In this document: one piece after another, positions 48,582-58,627 of the stretch
How positions within the stretch are numbered: position 1 is the stretch's first letter
Layout of the letters: each line of letters begins with the position of its first letter
NCBI GenBank assembly: GCA_902805475.1
Contig: CADCSX010000001.1
Span: 2,976,001 to 3,040,000 of the forward strand
Reading direction: 5' to 3'
DNA from: Entonaema liquescens
Lineage: Eukaryota > Ascomycota > Sordariomycetes > Xylariales > Xylariaceae
Length of the DNA stretch: 64,000 bases
Translations under genes and position numbers: made by a program
Notes under the pieces: model-generated
What the model was told of the DNA's origin: nothing
Database searches by the model: none
What the model saw: the letters and a program-made list of their open reading frames with translations, nothing else

Positions 48582-50691
48582 TTACGTTGTATTTATTGAT
48601 CCAGAACCATCAGGTGGGGCGTGATAAGGTGCAAGTGTGTGAAAACAGAGCATGTCTCCCTGCTGCTCCCCAATTGTCTTGTAAGCCGTGAATCTCTCTT
48701 GGACGATTTTCTTGATTATACCGAAAAGCTTGGGCCAGCGGACTGAGAGTCGCTCTAGCGCCAAGTCTGAATGGGAAAGGGAAAGCAACGATAGGAACAG
48801 TCGTATGGGAAGTTGAGATTCAGATATTTTCTCCGTAGTCATTAGAGAAGCTATATACATTGCTTTTCTCGATCCACAAAGGGCAGAGACGCGTACCCAT
48901 TTCAGCGCTTCCTCTTGGTTTGAGAGTGTCCCCTTCGCAAAGAAAAGGCAAATTGCTAATTCCCATGACAAGTATGCTAGCCGCTCTCGCGCATTGGAAT
49001 AGGCTAGACAAGCGGAACTCTCGAAGAATCTTGCAGGAGTCAAACTGGTCAAAGTACGGTGCAAATTTTCAAAGAACTCGTCATGAGATGAGTCTTCGGA
49101 AATTTGTGGTGAAATATCAATATCATTGTTGCTGTCCCAGAAATCTAGCAGGTTCTTGAAATCTTGAATAGCAAATGAACACTGCTCGAAATTGATCTTT
49201 TCAAGCCTTGAATTGTCTCCCCAGATATCTACCGTTTTCGCATGCGGTGCAATATCTTGCTGAATGTAGCCGTTCGCTGCGGCTGCATCTTCCTGTCTTT
49301 ATATTGTGTTAGTATTGAATAGATAGGTCTCTACTAAGAGCAAGGAAAAGTAGAAGTCTTACAATATGTCCCGACTTATTTTCTCCCCTAGTGAATTAAG
49401 GGATTGAAGCAGATCACTAGTACTTGGTCGATGCCAGAAGTACCTATGTAGCGTTGGCGTGAGAATTTCGAGTAAGTCGATGATATCAATCTCTCCTAGA
49501 GACCCGCGGAGGATAGGCTCCCGTGTAGGCCCAAGGAGGAGAGGCATCTCCATAAGCAGCTTGAGTATTATGTGAACATGTCCTTTGCTTTTCATTTCCC
49601 AAAAATAATCCTCCTCCGTAGACTCAGGATCAAACCATTCCAGGAAGCAAGAACTTGGTCGTCTTAATCTTCCCAGCTTTGCATTCACTTTCCCCCTTTC
49701 GGCAGCCCACAGACTACCTATGACAAGCCCAAATGCAAAAATATCTGCCTTCTCCCAGTCGATGTCACGATCATCATTGAGGATCTCTGGTGCGCACCAT
49801 ATCTGAGTGACGTGAGCTGGTCGGCCAAGGCCTTGCCCAGTTGACTGAAAACTTCCCCCGAAATCAGTCAGCTTGGCAACAATTTGACGGGATGGGTCAT
49901 CATGAGCCATGACCAATATGTTGTCAGGCTTTAGGTCACCATGTGTGAACCCGGCGCGATTAATTGCACGAAGACCAAGCGCAATATCGACTGTGATATG
50001 TCGTTTTTCGGTAATTGAAGGTTCAAAACTAGACCCGCGTATTATATAATCTAAAGTGCCGTAGTCACCTAGCTGCATGGCTAGATAAGGGAAACGGCTT
50101 CCCTCCTGCCATCCAACAAAAAGTAGCTGAACGATGTTAGGGTGACCATGAAGAGATACTTGACCGAAGATTTGAATTTCGTTCAATATGGCTTCATATA
50201 CCCGACGTCTAGCCTCTATGGCGGCAAAAGCATCGTTTTGATCTTGGGCTCGAAAGATCTTAACAGCAACAATAGTGTTTGGACACACGATGTGCTTGGT
50301 TTCTTCTCCCGTAACGTGTTGAACGACTTGGGAAGTTAGTCCGCTGCCGAGGGAATATACCTCCCGTGACAGTCCGTTGGCCGATTCTACGCCGAGATCA
50401 TTGACGTGAGCAGAGGGAATATTGTACCTGTTTGAGGTTTCGAGGATATCATAAAATGAAAGATACGTTTTGCGTTTTGTCGAGTTTTCACTCTGATAAG
50501 GATTCTGGAACCATATTCAAGGGCCCAGAACTGATTCCGTACGTTGAGACGAGTCTAGACGTCCAGAACGTTCCATGAAGGAGGATGAAGACATAAGGGG
50601 CAACGGTAAACGTGTACGCACAATTCAAAAGAGTAATTGGAGTTCCTTGTGGAAAAACGAAATATTTTATATGCGTCCTGGTCCATTTCAT
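48582..50691 (-). CDS. protein kinase with helical C-terminal region (kinase-ankyrin gene, 5' part)
   Basis: Proposed exons are 50691-50543, 50490-49363 and 49296-48582, giving 663 residues before TAA. The N-terminus has a hydrophobic segment ('TFTVAPYVFILLHGTFW'), possibly a membrane helix. The kinase domain has a glycine loop 'LGSGLTSQV', Lys 127 in 'VAVKIF', 'HGDLKPDN' (D235), 'DFGG' (D259) and 'CAPEIL'. All catalytic residues are present, so activity is plausible. After the kinase, helical pairs resemble SEL1/TPR units ('EEALKWVRVSALCGSRKAM'). Intron 1 uses an unusual CAGAG acceptor; intron 2 is supported by a GTAAGA donor, a CTAAC branch-like site and phase. Its start faces the HeLo gene 768 bp away. 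Confidence 0.68.
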
Positions 50692-51459
50692 GATGAAGTA
50701 AACTAGGTTCTATAAAAGAAAGAGGGACGATAGATTGATCATTCTGCGTCGCACTTAGGCATAAATGGCTTGTTCGTTATCAGGAGCTCAGCCGCAAACG
50801 CCGCGGGATAACCTCAGTTCTCATTCGCTAGGAGGAAAAGCGAACGAGAAGATAGGAGGCATGAGACGTCGAAACCATGGGATTAAAAGCGCAGAAACGG
50901 GCATTGCTTAGGCATATACCGACGCCCATCGGCTATTGCGTCGCCTCATCAGACAGTAGGTGTAGAGGGATGGGGTTGTATCAACTCGAAGGTCAGATAT
51001 CACTGGTGCTAGTTTAATGCAGGATGTCAGCTGCTATCTATATAGGTAGGATGTGATAAATAACTACGAGGTGTTAAGCGCTCCATGGTCAAGTAGGTTA
51101 TGAGCAGGCTTGGCAAGGCTTATATGCCAGCGCCCAATAGCGAGTATATCTACATTTGAACGAACCCAAGCACTCTAAAATATTCTCTTGTTGTACGAAA
51201 TCATACGTACTTGTACTTATGTGTAACATATACAGGCGCGCATGCCTAACCCAATATACCGACCTGCTTCGGTGGCAGACAGGCAGGTAGTGGCTGGGTG
51301 GCTTTTTATACATATATATATGTACGCATAACTATAGGTGTGTAAGTGTAACAAGTACGAGTATACAAATACCTCCCATAAAAAAGGCCCTTCCAAACCA
51401 CCTAACACTTTGACCCTTGCTCTTCATCTCCTTGAATTTCTTCTACCTACCTAGCAGCT
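50692..51459. promoter_or_regulatory. divergent spacer, kinase-ankyrin / HeLo pseudokinase
   Basis: A spacer of 768 bp lies between divergent starts, so the pair may be co-regulated. ATATATATATGTA lies at about 51,313-51,325 and 'CTACCTACCTAGCAGC' precedes the HeLo ATG. No known factor site is called. Confidence 0.4.
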
Positions 51460-53097
51460 ATGACTGAAATAGCTGGGTTAGCTATTGGCGGCGTAGGCAT
51501 AGCTGCAGCCTTCAAGGGTGCAGTCGATACAGGAATTTTCATTAAATCATTTTTTGATGTGGATGCAATAGATTGCAGCGACCTTGGCCTTTACTACCTT
51601 ATCGAAAAGATGCGACTTCAACTTTGGGGAGAACGCTGTAGAGTCAAGGATAATTCTAGCTGTACTCTTCGGGATAAGCCGGATGATCTAAAGAAGCTCA
51701 TAATCCAAACTCTCGGGCGCATTGAGGTACTCAACAACGAAGTCGATGGTCTCGTTGAGAAGTATGACGTTGCTACACCCGCAGTTCAGGGGGATGCAAG
51801 CGATTTCAACGACAGTTTACATCCCGACGGCCGCATGGTTCATGAAATTGCAAAGCACTCGAAGAAAACAAAGTCGATAAGACGATTTAGCTGGATTATT
51901 CACGCCAAAGGTGATTTCAAGGAAAAGATTGAAAAAATTCGTTGTCACATCACAAACTTGTATCAAATCAGTCTTGGATATGGAGAAGCCGAACTACTCG
52001 AAAACAGCCTCGCAAGCCGCTTCCTACCCTATATCAATAATAATTACGACCTAAGGATACTGAGTGGACTTGATCCCACTGTCTATCAGTCGCTGGCTAT
52101 CTCAGCGCTAGCTAAGTTGTACCATCAAATGGCGAATATTAATATTGGCCCAATAGGCTCAGCAACACGTATCACAAAGGAGGAATTGAAACTGCTTGGT
52201 AATTCCCCAAACATCGGTTACCTTAAGCAACCCGGTGGGAGGCAATGTACAGTTCGAGTCGAATGGGTCACTCTCAACATTGGTCCTGACGCTGACGCAC
52301 AAAAATATGTCGACCGTATGAATTCTCTTGGCTACGTCCTAGAGAATGCGGGACATTCAGCCTTGAGGCTACCGCCTTGCTACGGCATTTTTGATGATTC
52401 GTATGAGACGGACCATGGAACTAGGAGACTTGGATATGTGTTTGGCGTTCCTCCTAGAGATAATTACGATCATTATTATGAAGGAGATCTTTACACATAC
52501 CCCCCAATTCAACTTAGCACGTTGATAAGAGCTCAGAAGAAACCAATACCGTTGTTAGGAGGTCGCTTTCAACTCGCATATGTACTAGCATGCGCATTCA
52601 GTTGTTTTCACGCTGCAGGATGGCTACATAAAGGATTCCACGCTGACAGTATCTACTTCTTCCAAGGGGACGGCGGACGAATCGACGTGACCCGACCATT
52701 CATTACTGGTTTCCAGTATTCTCGTCCACACGGCGAAAGCTCACTAGCGTACACCCCCCTCGAAGAAAAAGATGTAGAGTATTATTATCATCCTGACGCT
52801 CATAAGGGCTTTACTAAAAAGAGGGATCTCTACAATCTGGGGGTTGTTCTATGTGAGATCGGACGCTGGGCCTTGCTAGCTGATCAAAAGAAAAAGCCGA
52901 AAGACCGGAGCGCATGGCAAACTTTCATGCTGGGAAAGCCCCTTGAAGATCTCGGGTGGAGGATGGGGGACAAGTATCAGAGTGCCGTGAGGGAGTTGCT
53001 TGACTGTCGACTCCCAGGCGACGAGGTTTCTCATAGTTACTTCGCAGAACAATTCATAGAGAAGGTCATGAAGCCGTTGAGTAGTTGTAGCGCTTAA
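51460..53097 (+). CDS. HeLo-domain pseudokinase (MLKL-like architecture)
   Basis: A single exon of 545 residues. Residues about 1-210 match the fungal HeLo (prion-inhibition and propagation) family. The hydrophobic start 'GLAIGGVGIAAAFKGAVD' is followed by helices with 'YYLIEKMRLQLWGERCRV', as in HET-S and LopB. HeLo domains are membrane-acting cell-death domains with a four-helix bundle like that of MLKL. Residues about 300-540 have a kinase-like fold, but catalytic motifs are replaced: the HRD loop reads 'HKGFHADS' (near 390) and the DFG position reads 'TGF' (near 415). 'KKRDLYNLGVVLCEIG' marks the C-lobe. It is likely a pseudokinase gate for the HeLo effector; that role is inferred. Confidence 0.8.
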   Translation: MTEIAGLAIGGVGIAAAFKGAVDTGIFIKSFFDVDAIDCSDLGLYYLIEKMRLQLWGERCRVKDNSSCTLRDKPDDLKKLIIQTLGRIEVLNNEVDGLVEKYDVATPAVQGDASDFNDSLHPDGRMVHEIAKHSKKTKSIRRFSWIIHAKGDFKEKIEKIRCHITNLYQISLGYGEAELLENSLASRFLPYINNNYDLRILSGLDPTVYQSLAISALAKLYHQMANINIGPIGSATRITKEELKLLGNSPNIGYLKQPGGRQCTVRVEWVTLNIGPDADAQKYVDRMNSLGYVLENAGHSALRLPPCYGIFDDSYETDHGTRRLGYVFGVPPRDNYDHYYEGDLYTYPPIQLSTLIRAQKKPIPLLGGRFQLAYVLACAFSCFHAAGWLHKGFHADSIYFFQGDGGRIDVTRPFITGFQYSRPHGESSLAYTPLEEKDVEYYYHPDAHKGFTKKRDLYNLGVVLCEIGRWALLADQKKKPKDRSAWQTFMLGKPLEDLGWRMGDKYQSAVRELLDCRLPGDEVSHSYFAEQFIEKVMKPLSSCSA

Positions 53098-53833
53098 GGG
53101 GACCATCAAAGGCATGTGGCGTCGAGAGTTGGATAGAAAGATGGCGTATTTAGGTATCAATTAGATAGATGCCACCACTCTCTATTCTTATATGATTCTA
53201 AGCGGGTTAAATTGACTCCTCCATTCTGTCCCCTCTTTAATTGAGTAGAGCAAAACTTGTCAGAATCTAACTATTTAACCTTGATATAGCTGTTCTGAAA
53301 ATGGTACTATACATTACCTACCAATTACTGATTTCCTCAACATGTAAGGGTTGCTGAACCCCTTTTTACGCCGGATTAGTTATAATATATCATGCCGATA
53401 AGCAGCCAGTGGCTTGTATGTAGGAAGGTATATAAATAAGACGATTAGGTTATCCTGATGGCTATTGTTAGGGCTATCAACTTAGATGAAGAGTTGAGAA
53501 TCAGACGAAGGTACCTGGGTACATGAGTTTCAAGTTGCATGTGCCAAATGGATGTGCCTATGACGGCAGGCCCACTTAAAACAGTAGCTTATTGCAACGG
53601 TGCAAAAGGCGCATGGGACCAGCTTTCAGCCTTCAACTCTAAATCGTTCCAAGCTCCGGAAGCCTTGTGCGACCTTACCTCATCTCCTACATACTAATTT
53701 CAAGGAGCTCCAAACATCAGCCACCCTGCCACATTCCTGTCTCGAGCTCGCTTCCGGTTCGAATATTTCGACTTAGACAAACCAGCTAACATTTATAAAG
53801 CTTCCTTTTAAACCACTATAGCTTTTCTCCATT
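53098..53833. other. intergenic
   Basis: This is the 3' flank of the HeLo gene and the promoter of VMA13. I see no gene or repeat. The last 130 bp are pyrimidine-rich near the VMA13 ATG. Confidence 0.5.
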
Positions 53834-55382
53834 ATGTCGCTCGATCCCCCTCCTTACCTCGGTTCGCTTCAGAACAACATCCGTCAGCGACCGATTCCCT
53901 GGGATGGCGCAGCTAGAGCAGGCACTATCACCGAGGCCCAATTGGCGAAAATTAGAGCAGTCGATAAAGTAAAGAAAGAACAACGAAAACAGGTAGTCGA
54001 AGGCGACCTTGACGGTTATCGGATACTGTTTCTTGGAGGACCTGGTACGACAGGCGTTCTCGAGTCGGCGAGCAAACGTTCCGATGTTGTTCATTACATC
54101 TTAGTTTTATTGAATGACTTACTCGAAGGTGTGTCCCTCCATTTTTGTATCATTTATCAGTTAGCAAACTTAATTATATTAACATCGATTAGGCGTTCCT
54201 GCACTCGCGAAAGCACTATTTAGAGACCCGGATCCGTATCAACATCTCCTACCCCTTCTTGCGCGTTCGAACAATTCCGAGGACACTATCCCTCTACTTA
54301 CCTCCACCGTTCTTACTACCCTTTTGGCCAACTCCAAAGACGAATCTGCCTCGACGGAACACGCCTTACCTCTGGTGCTAAGCTACCTCTGCGGCTTAGT
54401 AAAGAACTCGAACGATGCAGGATTACAAGACATTGCAGTAACGCAATATTCCTCTCTCCTATATGGGCGATCATCCAGACAATTATTCTGGAAGCAAAGG
54501 AGCGAAACGGTTGCTCCTTTAATTGAAATCCTCCGAAAAGCTGCGGGTGTGGGTGGCGAGTCTTCTGCTAGTCTCTGGAGCGGCAATACTACGACCAGGA
54601 GCGGTGGTTTCGAGGGCATTAGCGGTGGAGTCGGACTACAGCTATTATACCATGTGCTGCTAGTACTATGGCAGCTAAGTTTTGAAGCGGAGGTAATCGG
54701 TGACGACCTCGATGAGTACGGAGATCCTCTTTAAACCTGAGACGATCGCAACTAACACGTGCACAGCGAATACGACATCATTCTTTTATATACTCAATTA
54801 CTACGGTTGTCGCCAAAGGAGAAGACTACGCGCCTTCTCCTATCTACGCTGTACAACCTTCTCGAAGCTAACCCTTCCACGCTTCTCCCTACGGCAGTTC
54901 TAGCTAGACTGCCCGCGTTGCTTCAAAACTTTAGTGGTCGTCATCTTACGGATCCGGACTTACAGGAAGACTTAGAGAAGCTAAAGGAGACGCTAGAAGA
55001 GTATCAGAAGACCAAGACCACCTTCGACGAGTACGTGGCAGAAGTCCAGTCTGGCCACCTAAGATGGTCACCACCTCACCGTCACCAAGTCTTTTGGGCG
55101 GAGAACGCACGAAAGATTCTAGAATTTGAGAACGGCGAAATCCCACGAAAACTAGCGGATATTATGAAGAAGCCGTGGGAGAACGACAAGGCGGTACTGG
55201 CGATCGCTTGCAACGACGTTGGCTGTCTAGTAAAGGAGGTACCGGAGAAGAGGTACCAACTAGAGAAACTGGGGTTGAAGACTCGCATCATGGAGCTCAT
55301 GCAGGATTCCGACGAGAATGTGCGATGGGAGAGCTTACGGGCTCTCGGTGGTTGGCTCAAGTACAGCTTTGAGGGTAACTGA
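53834..55382 (+). CDS. vma13: V-type ATPase subunit H
   Basis: Exons 53834-54128, 54193-54715 and 54767-55382 join in phase to 477 residues. The introns are 64 and 51 nt. The protein is an all-helical HEAT/ARM-type fold. The C-terminal domain has hallmark segments such as 'SGHLRWSPPHRHQVFWAEN' and 'LAIACNDVGCLVKEVPE', which identify V-ATPase subunit H (yeast Vma13). By family it sits on the cytosolic V1 sector, bridges it to Vo and silences free V1 ATPase activity. Length matches yeast Vma13. Confidence 0.95.
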
Positions 55383-56267
55383 GCAAGTAAATAAGCTGGT
55401 TTAGGTGCGTGGGTATGATTATACTCGTTATTGTATTCCTTCGATTGTCGTCGGTGTTGCGCTACAGGCGCTGGTGCAAGGACACGTCGTCTTACATAGT
55501 ATATTGGGTAGGATAGAGACGTGATTGGCTGATTCGAGCTAGTCTACCGGTAGGTAGTCAACAAACTTCAAACTTTCAACATTCAAACCTTGACCGAAGC
55601 TTAAGGATCTGGTATCAAGATATCCCTGTGAAAGGGAAAATATTAGTCCCCGCTCGGCTCGAATAACGGAGCTTTTGATTCAGTTCTAAGATTGTCTTAA
55701 ACCATGGATAAGCTGTAACTACTAAGTTAGATGGCTTGTTATCTCTGTTGGTTCTACGTAAAGAACGGATATAGAGCTTCGGGTGCTTATAACCGCCTAT
55801 AACGTAATAGGACCCAGCTTAGCTTACCGGAGATGCTATACAGATAGTATACGTCCGGTGTTCGGGGGTTCGGCTTAGCGGCAAGAGACGGGATAAAGAT
55901 AGGTAGTTACCGCTACCCCTCTTACCCAATTAAACCTGTTATGAAATAATAAGACCAAAATAGGGCAGTTATAGCCAGTAACAGCCTCGGGTTTATGACT
56001 ACCCCGATAACGCTACCCCATGCCGACGGCAATACCCCACACCGATAAGACGTAGAGTACACTTGGTAATGGTAAGCCAGCTCGGCCAGCTTAGGTAGCT
56101 TCAAATATGTACCCCATCCCGAGCGTTGCCCCTTCCGGGGAACCAAACATATGCATTGCTGCCAATGGCTCTTATGCCCAAACGTTTTATGTTAGAAAAG
56201 GGGTTCTGTGTGTGTTTTTCTTTTTAAACCAGTAAGAAGTTTGGGATCTGAGTCGTCTTTTCCAACA
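55383..56267. other. intergenic, possible old repeat
   Basis: From about 55,640 to 56,150 the sequence is unusually rich in TAG, CTA and TACC words, and a minus-strand frame (56,146-55,922) has a repeat-like look. It may be a moderately mutated transposon fragment, but I cannot name one. The end is the promoter of the dehydrogenase gene. Confidence 0.35.
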
Positions 56268-58062
56268 ATGCACCGTTTAATTCGCACTCGAGACATTGCT
56301 ATCAGCGCCGGTCGCATTACTACCCGTCGATTCTCCTCTGCTCTATCATCCTCCTCCTCCTCCTTCGCCACTCCCAGAATGTCATCCAGAGCGGCGACGT
56401 CCTCGCGGCTAGCCGTCATGGCTAAGCAGCTTCGTCCGATGAGTGCTCTGGCTTCCACTGCGACGAGTTACCCTACTACCCACGAGAGGATAGAGAAACC
56501 GGAGGATACCCCGTATTTTGTAGATAATGAGTTCCGCCCCAGCCAGACGGATAAGTTCATCGACCTCCATGACCCGGCTACGAATAACCTCGTCACGCGC
56601 GTCCCCCAGCTCACGAAGGCGGAGCTCCAGGCTGCGGTGGACAGCGCCCAGCGTGCGTTCCCCGAGTGGAGGGCTAAGAGCGTACTCGCCCGCCAGCAGA
56701 TCATGTTCAAGTACGTCAGCTTGGTCCGCGAGAACTGGGACCGTCTCGCTGCGAGTATCACCCTCGAGCAAGGAAAGACCTTCGTAGACGCCAGAGGCGA
56801 TGTCCTGCGCGGACTCCAGGTCGCAGAGGCCGCGTGTGGTGCTCCGGAGTACCTCAAGGGCGAGGTGCTTGAGGTTGCTAAGGATATGGAGACGAGATCG
56901 TACAGGGAACCGTTGGGTGTCGTTGCTGCCATTTGCCCTTTTAGTAAGTGCCTATGTGATGTTGGGTATAAATTAGTGCAATTTACTAACAAGACCGTGT
57001 ACAATAGACTTCCCTGCTATGATCCCCTTGTGGTGTATCCCAATTGCAACGGTAACCGGCAACACCGTGGTTCTAAAGCCCTCTGAGAGAGATCCCGGAG
57101 CGGCCATGATCCTAGTTGAACTAGCGAAGGAGGCCGGTTTCCCCGAGGGTGTGATCAACGTTGTCCACGGAGCTCATGATACCGTCAACTTCCTCCTAGA
57201 TGCCCCAGAGATCAAGGCCATAAGCTTCGTCGGCGGAAATAAGGCGGGAGAGTATATCTTCAGCAGGGGATCCGCAAACGGCAAGAGAGTCCAGGCTAAT
57301 TTGGGCGCCAAGAACCACGCTGCTGTCATGCCGGACTGCAACAAGAACCAATTTCTCAACGCTATCGTGGGAGCCGCTTTCGGCGCTGCTGGTCAGCGAT
57401 GCATGGCCCTCAGCACATTAGTCATGGTGGGTGAGACCAAAGAGTGGTTAACCGAACTGGCGGAGAGTGCCAAGAAACTCCAGGTCAACGGTGGGTTTGA
57501 GGAGGGCGCCGACTTGGGCCCCGTCATCACACCGCAGAGCAAGGCGAGAATCGAGAGCCTCATCGCTAGCGCCGAAGAGGAAGGTGCTACAATCCTCCTA
57601 GACGGACGAGGCTTCAAGCCGGAGAAGTATCCGAATGGCAACTGGGTCGGCCCTACCATTATTACAAACGTGACCAAAGATATGAAGTGCTACAAGGAAG
57701 AGATCTTCGGCCCGGTCTTAGTGTGTCTCAACGTGGACACGCTCGACGAGGCAATCGACCTGATTAACGAGAACGAGTATGGTAACGGAACAGCTATCTT
57801 CACACGCTCAGGCGCGACTGCCGAGACATTCCGGCGAAACATCGAGGCCGGCCAGGTCGGTATCAATGTCCCGATCCCAGTGCCACTACCCATGTTCTCG
57901 TTCACCGGTAACAAGAAGAGCGTTGCCGGAGGTGGTGCTAACACGTTCTACGGCCGCCCCGGGATCAATTTCTATACGCAACAGAAGACGGTTACGGCGC
58001 TGTGGTCAAGCGCGGATGCTATTTCAAAGAAGGCTGATGTTGCTATGCCTACACATAGTTAA
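56268..58062 (+). CDS. mmsA: methylmalonate-semialdehyde dehydrogenase (acylating), mitochondrial
   Basis: Exons 56268-56943 and 57008-58062 join in phase at 'CPFNFPAMIPLW' to give 576 residues. The N-terminal 60 residues are Arg/Ser-rich without acids ('MHRLIRTRDIAISAGRITTR'), as expected of a mitochondrial presequence. The aldehyde dehydrogenase fold shows 'GNTVVLKPSERDPGAAM' for NAD binding, 'FVGGNKAGEYI', and the catalytic cysteine C357 in 'GAAGQRCMALST'. The 'QRCMA' context and 'PVPLPMFSFTGNKKS' are typical of the ALDH6 family. By family it oxidises methylmalonate and malonate semialdehydes to propionyl-CoA and acetyl-CoA in valine, thymine and inositol catabolism. Confidence 0.94.
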
Positions 58063-58627
58063 GAGTTTGCATGGATTTCTAGGGGGTTATGAGCAAAGCA
58101 TAGTTACAAGCAAGCAAGCAATCTGTATATAGTGTTGATTCATGTGCCTTAATGGGATGAGTAATGGGTTTTGCATTTTAAATGGATTGAGATTGATGAA
58201 TGTTGATATGTGATATGATTTTAAGGGCGATGATATTGCAAAATGAAATATTGATTTTGGCATAAACGAACGTGAATATTCAAATTCGCTAAAATTTAAT
58301 CATAAAAATACCTTAGGAATTTCATTAACTCGCAACTATTTACACTCCAAGTTATAAGTATAAACGACTTCCGATATTACCATAATTGGAATGCGTAAAT
58401 TTATAAACCTAACATTGTAATATAGATAATTCACTAAATGTTGTTTTTATATAAGATAAATAAGTCGGCGCCGAAAAATGCGGTAAGTTATAACCGGCGG
58501 TCGGCGTACCCGCTCCCTCCGGCGGATCTTGCCGGAATTAACCAGGACACTAACGTATCCCAAGCATCCCTTACCTATTACCATTCTTCTCCGTCCCGTT
58601 CATCAGCCCCCAATCATAACTTCCATA
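58063..58627. other. intergenic, A+T-rich
   Basis: This holds the 3' flank of the dehydrogenase and the leader of the F-box gene. The frame of the F-box gene stays open upstream to about 58,529 but has no ATG there. Confidence 0.5.

Noticed and set aside
50488..50542. Continuation of the kinase first exon to its own TGA
   Set aside because: Splicing at GTACGG/CAGAG keeps the frame into the glycine-loop region, whereas reading on stops after 67 codons. The exact acceptor remains uncertain.
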